The notes: generated by a model from the sequence alone, not told the origin. 20,226 bases of DNA from DAONDZ01 sp964517555 (GCA_964517555.1 CAZFEF010000016.1:1-20226); one strand, 5' to 3'; positions 12,715 through 20,001 are shown, numbered from the stretch's first letter. Numbers and translations are program-made.

Positions 12715-12736
12715 GATAGTAATAATTTAGGGGATG

Positions 12737-12745
12737 TATTATACT
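12737..12745 (+). promoter_or_regulatory. Possible -10 region of secA
   Basis: TATTATACT contains two overlapping -10-like hexamers about 70 bases before the secA start. No good -35 is visible at the right distance, so the call is weak. It lies back-to-back with the small RNA 2 promoter. Confidence 0.35.
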
Positions 12746-12811
12746 GAAAACAGTTAAATTTATTAATTTTTAAAGCTTTTTTGGTAATTATCCAAATAGG
12801 CTAATTATTAT

Positions 12812-15496
12812 ATGTCTTTTTTGAATAAATTGTTTGGCGATCCTAATACTAAGATCATTAAATCTCTACAGCCGATAATTGATCAAATAAATGCTTTTGA
12901 GCCGGCAATGCAGGCTAGAAGTGACGCTGATTTTAAGGTCCTGACCGCTGACTTTAAGGCCCGACTGGCTAACAAAGATTGGGAGGAACAGGCTAAAATC
13001 ATTGAAGAAATTTTACCTGAAGCTTTCGCGGCTGTTCGGGAAGCTTCGCGTCGAGTTTTAGGCCAAAGACAATATGATGTCCAGTTGGTGGGCGGTATCG
13101 TGTTGCATCGAGGACAAATCGCTGAAATGAGAACTGGTGAAGGTAAAACTTTAGTGGCGACTTTGCCTCTGTATCTTAACGCCCTAGCTGGCCGGGGGGT
13201 GCATTTGGTCACGGTTAATGACTACCTTTCCAAAATCGGTGCTGGTTGGATGGGTCAAGTTTATAGTTTTTTAGGTTTAACCAATAGCGTTATCATCCAC
13301 GATGCGGCCTATCAATATGATCCGGAGTTTATCGATGACAGTCAATTTGATGAACGCTTAAAGCATTTTCGTCCCATTCCTCGTCGTGAAGCTTACCATT
13401 GTGACATTACTTATGGTACTAACAATGAATACGGCTTCGACTATTTGCGTGACAACATGGTTTCGGAATTGCAACAGATGGTTCAGCGTCAATTGCATTA
13501 TGCTATAGTCGATGAAATCGATTCTATTTTAATTGATGAAGCTCGGACCCCGTTGATTATCAGCGGCTCTATTGATGAGGCAACTGACAAATATTATCGC
13601 TTTGCCGAATTAGTTAAGCGCTTGGTTGAAAATGAGGATTACAACGTTGATGAGAAGATGCGAGCCGCGACCTTAACCGAAGTCGGTATTTCCAAAATGG
13701 AGCAATGGTTAGGTTTGGGTAATATTTATGTCGAAGGTGGCGTTCGTGAAGTCCACCATATTGAGCAGGCCTTAAAAGCGCAAGTATTGTTTAAACGTGA
13801 TAAGGATTATGTTATTAAAGATGGCGAAATAATCATCGTTGACGAGTTTACCGGTCGTCTCATGCCCGGACGTCGCTATAGTGAAGGTTTGCATCAAGCC
13901 ATTGAAGCCAAAGAGGGGGTTGAAGTACAAAAAGAATCACAGACTTTGGCTACCGTCACTTTCCAAAATTATTTCCGTATGTATCGCAAGCTAGCCGGTA
14001 TGACTGGTACGGCGGTTACTGAGGCTGAGGAATTTTATAAGATCTATAATTTAGATACCATTGTTATTCCCACCCATCGTCCGATGGTCCGCAAGGATCA
14101 TAACGATTTGATTTATCGAACCGAAGAAGGGAAGTATCAAGCGGTTATCAGGGATGTAAAAGAGCGGCACGAGAAAGGTCAGCCGGTGTTAATCGGTACT
14201 ATTTCTATCGAAAAAAATGAAGTTTTGGCGGAAATGATGCAACGAGAAGGACTGACTCCGCAAGTATTAAATGCTAAAAATCATTTTAAAGAAGCTCAGA
14301 TCATTTCTCAGGCCGGTCGTTTGGGTGGCATTACTTTAGCCACTAATATGGCTGGTCGTGGTGTTGATATTATTTTAGGCGGCAATCCTCCGGAAGAGGG
14401 TGAGCAGGCTAAAGTTATCGCCTTGGGCGGTTTGCATGTTATCGGTACGGAACGGCACGAATCACGCAGAATTGATAACCAGTTGCGAGGTCGCGCTGGT
14501 CGTCAGGGAGATCCTGGTTCATCTCAGTTTTATGTCTCCACTGACGATGATTTGATGCGGATTTTTGGTGGTGATCGCATGAAAGGAGTTATGACTACTT
14601 TGCGAGTCCCCGAAGATATGCCCATCCAGAACAAGATGATTTCTAATTCCATTGAATCAGCTCAGAAGAAAGTTGAGGGCAACAACTTTGACATCCGCAA
14701 ACACTTAGTGGAATATGACGATGTAATCAACAAGCATCGTGAGGCTATTTATCGCCGTCGTCGGGAGATTTTAGAAAAATATGAAGTTGAGGATAGTAAT
14801 AATTTGTCCGAAATAGTTATTGACCTGCTCTCGGAAGAAATTATCTCAGTCATCAATTTCCATACCGCTGGCGAACCCCAGACCTGGAATATTGGTGAGA
14901 TTGCCGAGGTGATAAAAACTATCGTTGATATTAACGTTCAAGACCAAATTGCTGACCTCAAAGAACCGCAGGCGATCATTAATCTGGTTTTGGATTTAAT
15001 GAACAAAAAATATAGCGAACTAAAAGAAGGGTTTAAGGGTGTCGGTATTAACTTTAAGGAAATCGAAAAAGGCTTGTTGATTAGAGCTATTGATGTTTTG
15101 TGGATTGAACATTTGGAAACCATTGATTATCTGCGTCGCGGTATTGGCTTGCGAGGTTACGGCCAGCGTGATCCTTTAGTTGAATACAAAGCTGAAGCCT
15201 ATCGTCTTTTCTCGGAATTAAACAATCTCATTCGCCAACAGGTGGCCTATTCGATTTTCAAAACCGGAGAAGCGCTCAGCACTAATACCGCCGATAGATT
15301 GTTGGCTTTAGCTCAGAATGACCAACGTCGTCTGCGCTATCAAGCTCCGGAAAAAACAGCCGTGGAGCAACATAGTCACCAGAATGCTGACTTAGTGACC
15401 ATCAAAGCCAAAAATGACGAGGGGATTAAGGTGGGCCGCAATGATCTTTGTCCTTGTGGCAGTGGCAAGAAATACAAGAAGTGTTGCGGGAAATAA
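12812..15496 (+). CDS. secA: Preprotein translocase ATPase SecA
   Basis: A complete 894-residue SecA. Walker A MRTGEGKT is at 106-113, followed by VHLVTVNDYL. The GTNNEYGFDYLRDNM block, the DEIDSILIDEARTPLIISG helicase motif II region, the MTGTA motif, the TNMAGRGVDIILGG helicase region and a GRAGRQGDPGSSQFY block are all present. The C-terminus keeps the SecB/lipid-binding zinc site CPCGSGKKYKKCC (Cys880, 882, 891 and 892). It drives export of signal-peptide proteins through SecYEG. The usual NDYLAxRDAEWM reads NDYLSKIGAGWM here, a lineage-like variation. The ATG at 12812 has no Shine-Dalgarno. It heads a long run of co-directional genes and is followed four bases later by the next one. Confidence 0.97.
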   Translation: MSFLNKLFGDPNTKIIKSLQPIIDQINAFEPAMQARSDADFKVLTADFKARLANKDWEEQAKIIEEILPEAFAAVREASRRVLGQRQYDVQLVGGIVLHRGQIAEMRTGEGKTLVATLPLYLNALAGRGVHLVTVNDYLSKIGAGWMGQVYSFLGLTNSVIIHDAAYQYDPEFIDDSQFDERLKHFRPIPRREAYHCDITYGTNNEYGFDYLRDNMVSELQQMVQRQLHYAIVDEIDSILIDEARTPLIISGSIDEATDKYYRFAELVKRLVENEDYNVDEKMRAATLTEVGISKMEQWLGLGNIYVEGGVREVHHIEQALKAQVLFKRDKDYVIKDGEIIIVDEFTGRLMPGRRYSEGLHQAIEAKEGVEVQKESQTLATVTFQNYFRMYRKLAGMTGTAVTEAEEFYKIYNLDTIVIPTHRPMVRKDHNDLIYRTEEGKYQAVIRDVKERHEKGQPVLIGTISIEKNEVLAEMMQREGLTPQVLNAKNHFKEAQIISQAGRLGGITLATNMAGRGVDIILGGNPPEEGEQAKVIALGGLHVIGTERHESRRIDNQLRGRAGRQGDPGSSQFYVSTDDDLMRIFGGDRMKGVMTTLRVPEDMPIQNKMISNSIESAQKKVEGNNFDIRKHLVEYDDVINKHREAIYRRRREILEKYEVEDSNNLSEIVIDLLSEEIISVINFHTAGEPQTWNIGEIAEVIKTIVDINVQDQIADLKEPQAIINLVLDLMNKKYSELKEGFKGVGINFKEIEKGLLIRAIDVLWIEHLETIDYLRRGIGLRGYGQRDPLVEYKAEAYRLFSELNNLIRQQVAYSIFKTGEALSTNTADRLLALAQNDQRRLRYQAPEKTAVEQHSHQNADLVTIKAKNDEGIKVGRNDLCPCGSGKKYKKCCGK

Positions 15497-15500
15497 AGCT

Positions 15501-15983
15501 ATGAAAATATTGATTTTTCTCCACGGAACGGCAATCATGCATCAGAATGCCGTCGGAAAAACACGAGAAGAACGAGTTGGCCAAAGCATAGGAAGAGAAG
15601 AGTCGGTTCTTGATTATGGATCTTATGTCCCCATCGGTAATGTTGTCGGTAAATTAAAAAAATGGAAACAACAAGGCGCAAAAATTTTATATGTCAGTTC
15701 TCATAAATCAGAAATTGATATTAATAAGGATATATTAGTGTTGAAAAAATATGAATTTCCTGAAGGGGAGGTGCTATTTAGAAAAAACGGAGAATCATAT
15801 CAGGACGTCGTTGGAAAAGTTGTCCCAGACGTTCTTATAGAAGATGATTGTGAAAGTATTGGAGGAGAAGGGGAAATGATAATAACTCATGTCGAGCCAG
15901 AAATCAAAAAGAAACTAAAATCAATTGTTGTGAGGGAGTTTCAGGGAATTGATAATTTACCCGATAATATCAGTTTACTGTAA
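15501..15983 (+). CDS. Uncharacterised HAD-like protein
   Basis: A 160-residue protein starting MKILIFLHGTAIMH, with conserved-looking blocks YGSYVPIGNVVGKL, ILYVSSHKSE and a late DVLIEDDCESIGGE. The hydrophobic strand ending in S-S, and the DVLIEDD strand, sit where HAD-superfamily motifs II and IV would be. The first motif has HGT instead of the catalytic DxD, so a phosphatase role is doubtful. Similar proteins recur in environmental genomes as hypotheticals. The gene is much more AT-rich than its neighbours (28% GC in a sampled 60-base stretch), which suggests later acquisition. The start at 15501 lies four bases after secA; the longer frame from 15414 is only an overlap with the secA end. 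Confidence 0.68.
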   Translation: MKILIFLHGTAIMHQNAVGKTREERVGQSIGREESVLDYGSYVPIGNVVGKLKKWKQQGAKILYVSSHKSEIDINKDILVLKKYEFPEGEVLFRKNGESYQDVVGKVVPDVLIEDDCESIGGEGEMIITHVEPEIKKKLKSIVVREFQGIDNLPDNISLL

Positions 15984-15998
15984 ATCTATAAGGAAAAT

Positions 15999-16334
15999 AT
16001 GGAGCAAATACAATGGAGAGATTTTGAAAAGGTTGAACTGCGCGTCGGAACAGTTTTGGCGGTTGAAGATTTTCCGGAAGCTAAAAAACCGGCCTATCAA
16101 CTGACCGTTGATTTTGGCGAATTTGGTATTATGAAATCCAGCGCTCGAATAACTGAGTTGTATAAAAAAGAAGATTTAATTGGCAAGCAGATAATCGGTG
16201 TAATTAATTTTTCGGCCAAAAAAATAGGTCCATTTGTTTCAGAATTTCTAACAACTGGTTTTTATCGGGAAGACGGTTTGGTTGTTTTGGCTATTCCTGA
16301 AAGGCCGGTCCCGAATGGTTCGAAAATTGGTTAA
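15999..16334 (+). CDS. csaA: CsaA-like tRNA-binding domain protein
   Basis: The 111-residue product matches the stand-alone EMAP/tRNA-binding OB-fold family typified by CsaA. It shows FEKVELRVGTVLAVEDFPEAKKPAYQL near the start, and the closing blocks IGVINFSAKKIGPFVSEFL and REDGLVVLAIPERPVPNGSKIG. In Bacillus CsaA is a dimeric export-related chaperone that was found to suppress sec mutants and to bind SecA, so its place two genes after secA is meaningful. A weak purine-rich AAGGAAAA precedes the ATG, one of the few Shine-Dalgarno-like sites here. A general tRNA-binding role is an alternative. Confidence 0.9.
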   Translation: MEQIQWRDFEKVELRVGTVLAVEDFPEAKKPAYQLTVDFGEFGIMKSSARITELYKKEDLIGKQIIGVINFSAKKIGPFVSEFLTTGFYREDGLVVLAIPERPVPNGSKIG

Positions 16335-16342
16335 ATAAATAT

Positions 16343-16756
16343 ATGAAAATTTGTAGTGCATGTTTGCTGGGGATAAAATGTCGCTATGATGGTCGAGCTA
16401 AGACAAATGCTAAAGTTGTTAATCTTTCCCGTCAGGAGGTATTAATTCCTGTTTGCCCAGAGCAGTTAGGGGGATTGTCAACACCGAGAGAGGCAGCCGA
16501 GCAGAAGGGAAAAAAAATTTTTACCAAGTCAGGGGAAGATGTCTCAAAAAACTTTATTAATGGCGCTCAACAATTTTTAAAAATAGCTAAACTATATAAT
16601 ATTAAAGAAGCTATCTTAAAACAGGGGAGTCCTTCTTGTGGTTGCGGCAGGGTTTATGATGGCACCTTTTCTGGTAAAATGATTAAGGGTGATGGCGTCA
16701 CGGCGGCTCTATTGAAGAAAAGCGGCGTCAGGGTCGTTTCCGAGGAGGATTTATAA
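16343..16756 (+). CDS. DUF523 / TudS-type desulfurase
   Basis: This 137-residue protein is a clear DUF523 (YbbK) member: SACLLGIKCRYDG at 5-17, PVCPEQLGGLSTPRE at 36-50, and KQGSPSCGCGRVYDGTFSG at 93-111. In characterised members (TudS) three conserved cysteines hold a [4Fe-4S] cluster that removes sulfur from 2-thiouracil; Cys7, Cys38 and Cys99 are the likely equivalents here. If active it would recycle thiolated pyrimidines from tRNA turnover to uracil. The single domain is complete, with no C-terminal DUF1722 extension. It starts eight bases after csaA and is followed by GrpB, probably in one transcript. Family assignment is firm; the substrate is extrapolated. Confidence 0.88.
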   Translation: MKICSACLLGIKCRYDGRAKTNAKVVNLSRQEVLIPVCPEQLGGLSTPREAAEQKGKKIFTKSGEDVSKNFINGAQQFLKIAKLYNIKEAILKQGSPSCGCGRVYDGTFSGKMIKGDGVTAALLKKSGVRVVSEEDL

Positions 16757-16771
16757 TTTTAGGTTTAAATT

Positions 16772-17299
16772 ATGATCGGTTTAAAGCGCGGTACAGTAAG
16801 GTTGGTTGAATATGATTTGAAATGGTCAAGTAGTTTTAATCGAGAAGAAAAAAAGATAAGAAAGATTTTTGGCAAAGATGCATTAAAGATACAACATATC
16901 GGTAGCACTGCCATTCCGGGTATTCTGGCTAAGCCAGTTATTGATATCGGTTTGGTCGTCCCCTCATTTAAGAAAGTGCTGGGCTGTGTAAAAGAACTAG
17001 AATCAATAGGGTATAAAATTAAAAATGACGATTTTAGGAAAGAGCGATTATTTTTTACAAAAGGGCCGGAAGACAAACGTACCCATTATCTTCACATTGG
17101 CGAATTGAACGATTATTATATTGAAGATATGATTTTGTTCCGAGATTATCTTCGCGCGCATAGAGCCATTGCCTTAAAATATTCCAGTTTGAAAGAGGAG
17201 TTGGCTAAAGAATATGGAGATAAGAGAGAAATATATACCGCCAAGAAAGAAAAATTTATTGAAGGAATTGTGAAAAAAGCGAAATATGAAGTTTCTTAA
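16772..17299 (+). CDS. GrpB family (UPF0157) protein
   Basis: The 175-residue product shows the GrpB/UPF0157 signature: VEYDLKWSSSFNREEKKI at 12-29, QHIGSTAIPG at 41-50, AKPVIDIG at 53-60 and a late HRAIALKYSSLKEELA segment. The family belongs to the nucleotidyltransferase fold but its reaction is not established; some members are fused to CoaE kinases. It starts 15 bases after the DUF523 gene. Its last 14 bases overlap the following ASCH gene in another frame, so the two are translationally coupled. Confidence 0.88.
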   Translation: MIGLKRGTVRLVEYDLKWSSSFNREEKKIRKIFGKDALKIQHIGSTAIPGILAKPVIDIGLVVPSFKKVLGCVKELESIGYKIKNDDFRKERLFFTKGPEDKRTHYLHIGELNDYYIEDMILFRDYLRAHRAIALKYSSLKEELAKEYGDKREIYTAKKEKFIEGIVKKAKYEVS

Positions 17300-18077
17300 A
17301 TTTTCAGAAAATTTATTACCTCTAATAATTTCCGGAGAAAAGACCGCCACCTGGAGGCTTTTTGATGATAAGAATTTGCAGAAAAGTGATGAACTGGTTT
17401 TGGTTAATCAGGTTGATGGTAAAAATTTTGCCCTAGCCAAGATCGTGGCGGTCACCGAGAAAACATTGGGCGAGATACGAGAAAGTGATTTTGCGGGGCA
17501 TGAGAAATTTGAGAGTAAAGAAAAAATGTTTGAGATGTATTCCAGCTATTATGGTGATCGGATAAATGATGGCACCGTAGTTAAAATGATCAATTTTAAA
17601 ATTTTGCGGTTGTTAGGTAATTATATTTCTGAACCGATTAAGTCCCAGGAGGAACTAATGGCTACTATAAGATATATAGTTGTTGAAGCTTCTAAAATGA
17701 TTAGTAAGGTGATAGGTAAAAAATTACCAATTAAATCATTAACAGTTTTCTCTCATTCACAACCAGAATTTGATTTTCTCAGTGAGATGATTGGCGGAAT
17801 TGGTCGGCCATATAATTTTAATAATGGTCCAAGGGTAGAGCTATTTGAGCCAATCGTAATCGATGAAAATCATATCACTCATCTTCGTATCAGGCAGCCG
17901 GATTTGGAGCGGCCGCAGGTCGGATGCAATGATTTTGACACTGATTATCGAAAATTTAAGCAGGACTATTTATCTCAAAATCGTACTGGTCTAAGACTTA
18001 TTGTTAGGCCAGAATATGAGATGATAGAAATAAGTGATTCCGGTTTTGATGTATTATCGTATGTTGTTTCTGATTAA
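17286..18077 (+). CDS. ASCH domain fused to unknown C-terminal domain
   Basis: 263 residues in two parts. Residues 1-107 are an ASCH domain: FSENLLPLIISGEKTATWR at 6-24, then a long strand-rich section ending VVKMINFKIL. Lys19 and Thr22 have the same spacing as the catalytic Lys and Thr of YqfB, the E. coli ASCH enzyme that deacetylates N4-acetylcytidine; a glutamate near 77-83 could complete the triad. Residues 116-263 form a second domain that I do not recognise, with distinctive blocks FEPIVIDENHITHLRIRQPD, RPQVGCNDF, LRLIVRPEYEMIEI and a terminal FDVLSYVVSD. The start at 17286 overlaps the end of GrpB. RNA- or nucleoside-related activity is probable; specificity is not known. Confidence 0.78.
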   Translation: MKFLKFSENLLPLIISGEKTATWRLFDDKNLQKSDELVLVNQVDGKNFALAKIVAVTEKTLGEIRESDFAGHEKFESKEKMFEMYSSYYGDRINDGTVVKMINFKILRLLGNYISEPIKSQEELMATIRYIVVEASKMISKVIGKKLPIKSLTVFSHSQPEFDFLSEMIGGIGRPYNFNNGPRVELFEPIVIDENHITHLRIRQPDLERPQVGCNDFDTDYRKFKQDYLSQNRTGLRLIVRPEYEMIEISDSGFDVLSYVVSD

Positions 18078-18086
18078 ATTATATTT

Positions 18087-18524
18087 ATGATATACAAAAC
18101 TTTGCCCCCAGATTTTAATCCTAAGTTTGAAGTCGTCAGTTGCTATATGGAGCATGATGGTCGCATTTTGTTGCTTCATCGTCAGGACCATAAATCAGAA
18201 GGGGATAGCTGGGGAGTGCCCGCCGGAAAAATAGATAAAGGGGAAAATGAACTGGAGGCGATGATTAGGGAAATTAGAGAGGAGACTGGGCAAGAGGCAG
18301 CAGCGGATAAAATTGAGCACCTATCCAAGGTTTATGTGAAATACCCGGATTACGATTTTGTTTATCACATGTTTAGATGGCGCCTAGATAAAGAACCGTC
18401 TATTAACCTGAGCGTTGGTGAGCATAAAGATTATCGCTTTGTTCTTCCCAGTAAGGCCCTAGAGCTCAACTTGGTTCGCGATCTTGATGCTTGTATTGAG
18501 ATGTATTATCAACTTGAAGATTAG
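18087..18524 (+). CDS. Nudix hydrolase (MutT-like)
   Basis: A compact 145-residue Nudix enzyme with the full box GKIDKGENELEAMIREIREE-TGQ at 47-69 (G-x5-E-x7-RE-x2-EE-x-G), preceded by the usual strand GRILLLHRQ and SWGVPAG. It should hydrolyse a nucleoside diphosphate linked to another moiety, possibly an oxidised or modified (d)NTP, though the substrate cannot be inferred. The residue after the box glycine is Gln instead of an aliphatic one. It begins nine bases after the ASCH fusion and leaves one base before the next start codon, so it belongs to the same operon. Confidence 0.9.
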   Translation: MIYKTLPPDFNPKFEVVSCYMEHDGRILLLHRQDHKSEGDSWGVPAGKIDKGENELEAMIREIREETGQEAAADKIEHLSKVYVKYPDYDFVYHMFRWRLDKEPSINLSVGEHKDYRFVLPSKALELNLVRDLDACIEMYYQLED

Positions 18525-18525
18525 T

Positions 18526-18861
18526 ATGAATAAAAAATTGGTTTTTAAAACTGATCGTTTCAAAAAAAATCGCGGCGGTTATTCTCGCTGGCTATTATTA
18601 CGCTGCGAAAAATGTCAGAACCATCTCTTTGTTTATCAAAAGGATGGGCCGGGAATACTCAAACGATTGTATTTAGATCGAATTATGTTGCCGGCTGAAT
18701 TGAAGCCGAATAAGAGTTTGGCTTGCCGTCATTGCCAGGCAGTGTTGGGTGTCTTGTCTGTTTATCAGAAAGAGAATCGGTCGGCCTATCGTTTATTCGC
18801 CGGAGCTGTTGAAAAGAGTTTAATCAAGGAGAAAGATTTGGCTACTATAAAACTCGATTAA
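18526..18861 (+). CDS. Small zinc-ribbon protein
   Basis: With the start at 18526 the product has 111 residues. Two CxxC pairs, CEKC (27-30) and CRHC (67-70), are separated by about 36 residues, as in a zinc ribbon. The N-terminus is basic (KKLVFKTDRFKKNRGGYSRW), which fits nucleic-acid contact. No family is recognised, so the role is open: a regulator, a ribosome-associated factor or a structural zinc protein are all possible. The start follows the Nudix stop by one base. A frame beginning at 18484 is rejected because it only re-reads the Nudix end. Confidence 0.68.
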   Translation: MNKKLVFKTDRFKKNRGGYSRWLLLRCEKCQNHLFVYQKDGPGILKRLYLDRIMLPAELKPNKSLACRHCQAVLGVLSVYQKENRSAYRLFAGAVEKSLIKEKDLATIKLD

Positions 18862-18865
18862 TTAT

Positions 18866-19072
18866 ATGATAAAAATTGGTCGCTATAGACATTACAAGGG
18901 CGGGGAATATGAAGTTATCGGTGTCGGCCGCCATAGCGAGACTCTGGAAGATTTAGTGGTTTATCGCTCGCTTGATGATAAGCAACAGATATGGGTTCGA
19001 CCTTTGACTATGTTTTTGGATAAGGCAAAGACTGATAAGGGCGATGTTCCTAGGTTTAAATATCAGGGATAA
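18866..19072 (+). CDS. DUF1653 protein
   Basis: A 68-residue protein that matches DUF1653 well: GRYRHYKGGEYEVIGVGRHSET, then LVVYRSL and a closing WVRPLTMFLDK. These are small single-domain SH3-like proteins without a proven function, sometimes fused to Nudix or other domains. It follows the zinc-ribbon gene by four bases. Its position in a string of nucleotide-handling genes, two genes after a Nudix hydrolase, agrees with the association seen in the family. Confidence 0.88.
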   Translation: MIKIGRYRHYKGGEYEVIGVGRHSETLEDLVVYRSLDDKQQIWVRPLTMFLDKAKTDKGDVPRFKYQG

Positions 19073-19102
19073 TTAATTTTTTAATAAAATAAGATAAAAA
19101 AT

Positions 19103-19495
19103 ATGAAATCAGTAGTTATTTGCGGCAGTTCTCGTTTTGCCGATGGCATCCGAAATTTTACCAACCAATTACGAGATTTAGGGGTGACAGTTTTTGAGCC
19201 ACATCTTTATCGGGCTTCCGGTGGGGTTTGGGAAGATATCAAAGAGTCCGATCGTAAATTTGTGGCTTCGGGGTTGACCCACGATCATTTTTATAAGATT
19301 AGGATGGCTGATGTGGTTTATGTTTATAATCAAGACGGTTATGCTGGTGTCAGCACTACTATGGAGATTGGCTATGCAGTAGCTATGGATAAGCCGATTT
19401 ATGTTTATGAAGGTCAGGACGAAGAAATCTGTCGCCAAATTTTATTCAGCGGAGTAGTCAAGACGGCCGAATCCCTTTTGCCGCACTTAAAATAA
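19103..19495 (+). CDS. Nucleoside 2-deoxyribosyltransferase-like protein
   Basis: The 130-residue product has the Rossmann-like layout of the nucleoside 2-deoxyribosyltransferase superfamily: CGSSRF at 7-12, EPHLY at 32-36, MADVVYVYNQDGYAGVSTT at 68-86 and MEIGYAVAMDKPIYVYEG at 87-104. Glu88 is the expected catalytic nucleophile. Members cleave or exchange the base of (deoxy)nucleosides or nucleotides, as in DNPH1-type N-glycosidases. The short length fits a minimal enzyme. It sits 30 bases after DUF1653, long enough for an internal site, but no promoter is clear. Substrate unknown. Confidence 0.75.
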   Translation: MKSVVICGSSRFADGIRNFTNQLRDLGVTVFEPHLYRASGGVWEDIKESDRKFVASGLTHDHFYKIRMADVVYVYNQDGYAGVSTTMEIGYAVAMDKPIYVYEGQDEEICRQILFSGVVKTAESLLPHLK

Positions 19496-19503
19496 TCTTA
19501 TTT

Positions 19504-19950
19504 ATGGATCAAGCCATATTAGACAAATTTGATATTCTAACTCAAGATCCGGATTTTACCCCGACTGATTTTAAGGTTTTTGCCGATTCTTTGGTGGCTA
19601 CTATGCGTCAAGAATTGATGGTGGGAGATTTCGATTACTCCGAAAAATCTTTACAGTTGATCGACCCTATTATTGATACCCTGCAATCTAAGCTCGCGGA
19701 GAATGAAGAATTTTTTCTGACTAATGTTTTACGCTTTGGTTGTTTTTTAGGGCAAGCGATGGTGGTTTTGCATAATGGCCAATGGGTTTATAATCCGGAA
19801 TATCAGCGCTGGGGAGTGTCGGTGGCCTTAGCTAATAGCGATCAGGCATTTTTCAATGTTTTTAATAAAATGAAAAATCGGATTTTAAATGGCATGGATG
19901 ATTCGATTAGTTATTATTATCAACTCAATAAAGAGATTCTGGCTTCGTAA
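19504..19950 (+). CDS. Hypothetical protein (DUF3806-like)
   Basis: A 148-residue soluble protein. The middle section (FFLTNVLRFGCFLGQAMVVLHNGQWVYNPEYQRWGVSV, residues about 70-107) resembles the GE-GG-W pattern seen in DUF3806-like proteins, where a glycine-rich helix is followed by a strand with a conserved tryptophan. The similarity is recalled rather than computed, so I treat the family name as tentative. No catalytic residues, signal peptide or membrane helix are visible. It is the last gene of the secA-led run, eight bases after the deoxyribosyltransferase-like gene, and a bidirectional terminator follows 16 bases later. Confidence 0.6.
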   Translation: MDQAILDKFDILTQDPDFTPTDFKVFADSLVATMRQELMVGDFDYSEKSLQLIDPIIDTLQSKLAENEEFFLTNVLRFGCFLGQAMVVLHNGQWVYNPEYQRWGVSVALANSDQAFFNVFNKMKNRILNGMDDSISYYYQLNKEILAS

Positions 19951-19965
19951 ATTTTTACATAAGAC

Positions 19966-19992
19966 AAAAACCGCTTTGAGGGCGGTTTTTTT
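19966..19992. terminator. Bidirectional terminator closing the secA-led run
   Basis: AAAAACCGC (19966-19974), a seven-base loop and GCGGTTTTT (19982-19990) form a perfect nine-bp stem with seven T after it. The leading A run makes it equally good on the minus strand, which implies that a minus-strand unit may come in from beyond the right edge. Confidence 0.85.
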
Positions 19993-20001
19993 GTGTTCAG
20001 A

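Larger units (their letters stand above)
12293..12715 (-). repeat. Duplicated sRNA unit: conserved ends, variable core
   Basis: Two direct copies are seen. The terminator boxes 12293-12328 and 12556-12591 agree in 35 of 36 bases. The promoter boxes 12475-12520 and 12670-12715 agree in 41 of 46. The cores between the boxes differ in length (about 146 against 78 bases) and mostly in sequence. This looks like tandem duplication followed by core replacement or rapid drift. The 12247-12811 gap contains nothing else apart from the operon terminator and the secA leader. Confidence 0.85.

Noticed and set aside
12293..12720. CRISPR array or insertion sequence
   Set aside because: Only two copies of two distinct boxes are present. 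There is no regular repeat-spacer spacing, no terminal inverted repeats and no transposase.
15414..15500. 29-residue extension of the HAD-like protein
   Set aside because: It only re-reads the zinc-binding end of secA in another frame; the core begins at MKILIF at 15501.
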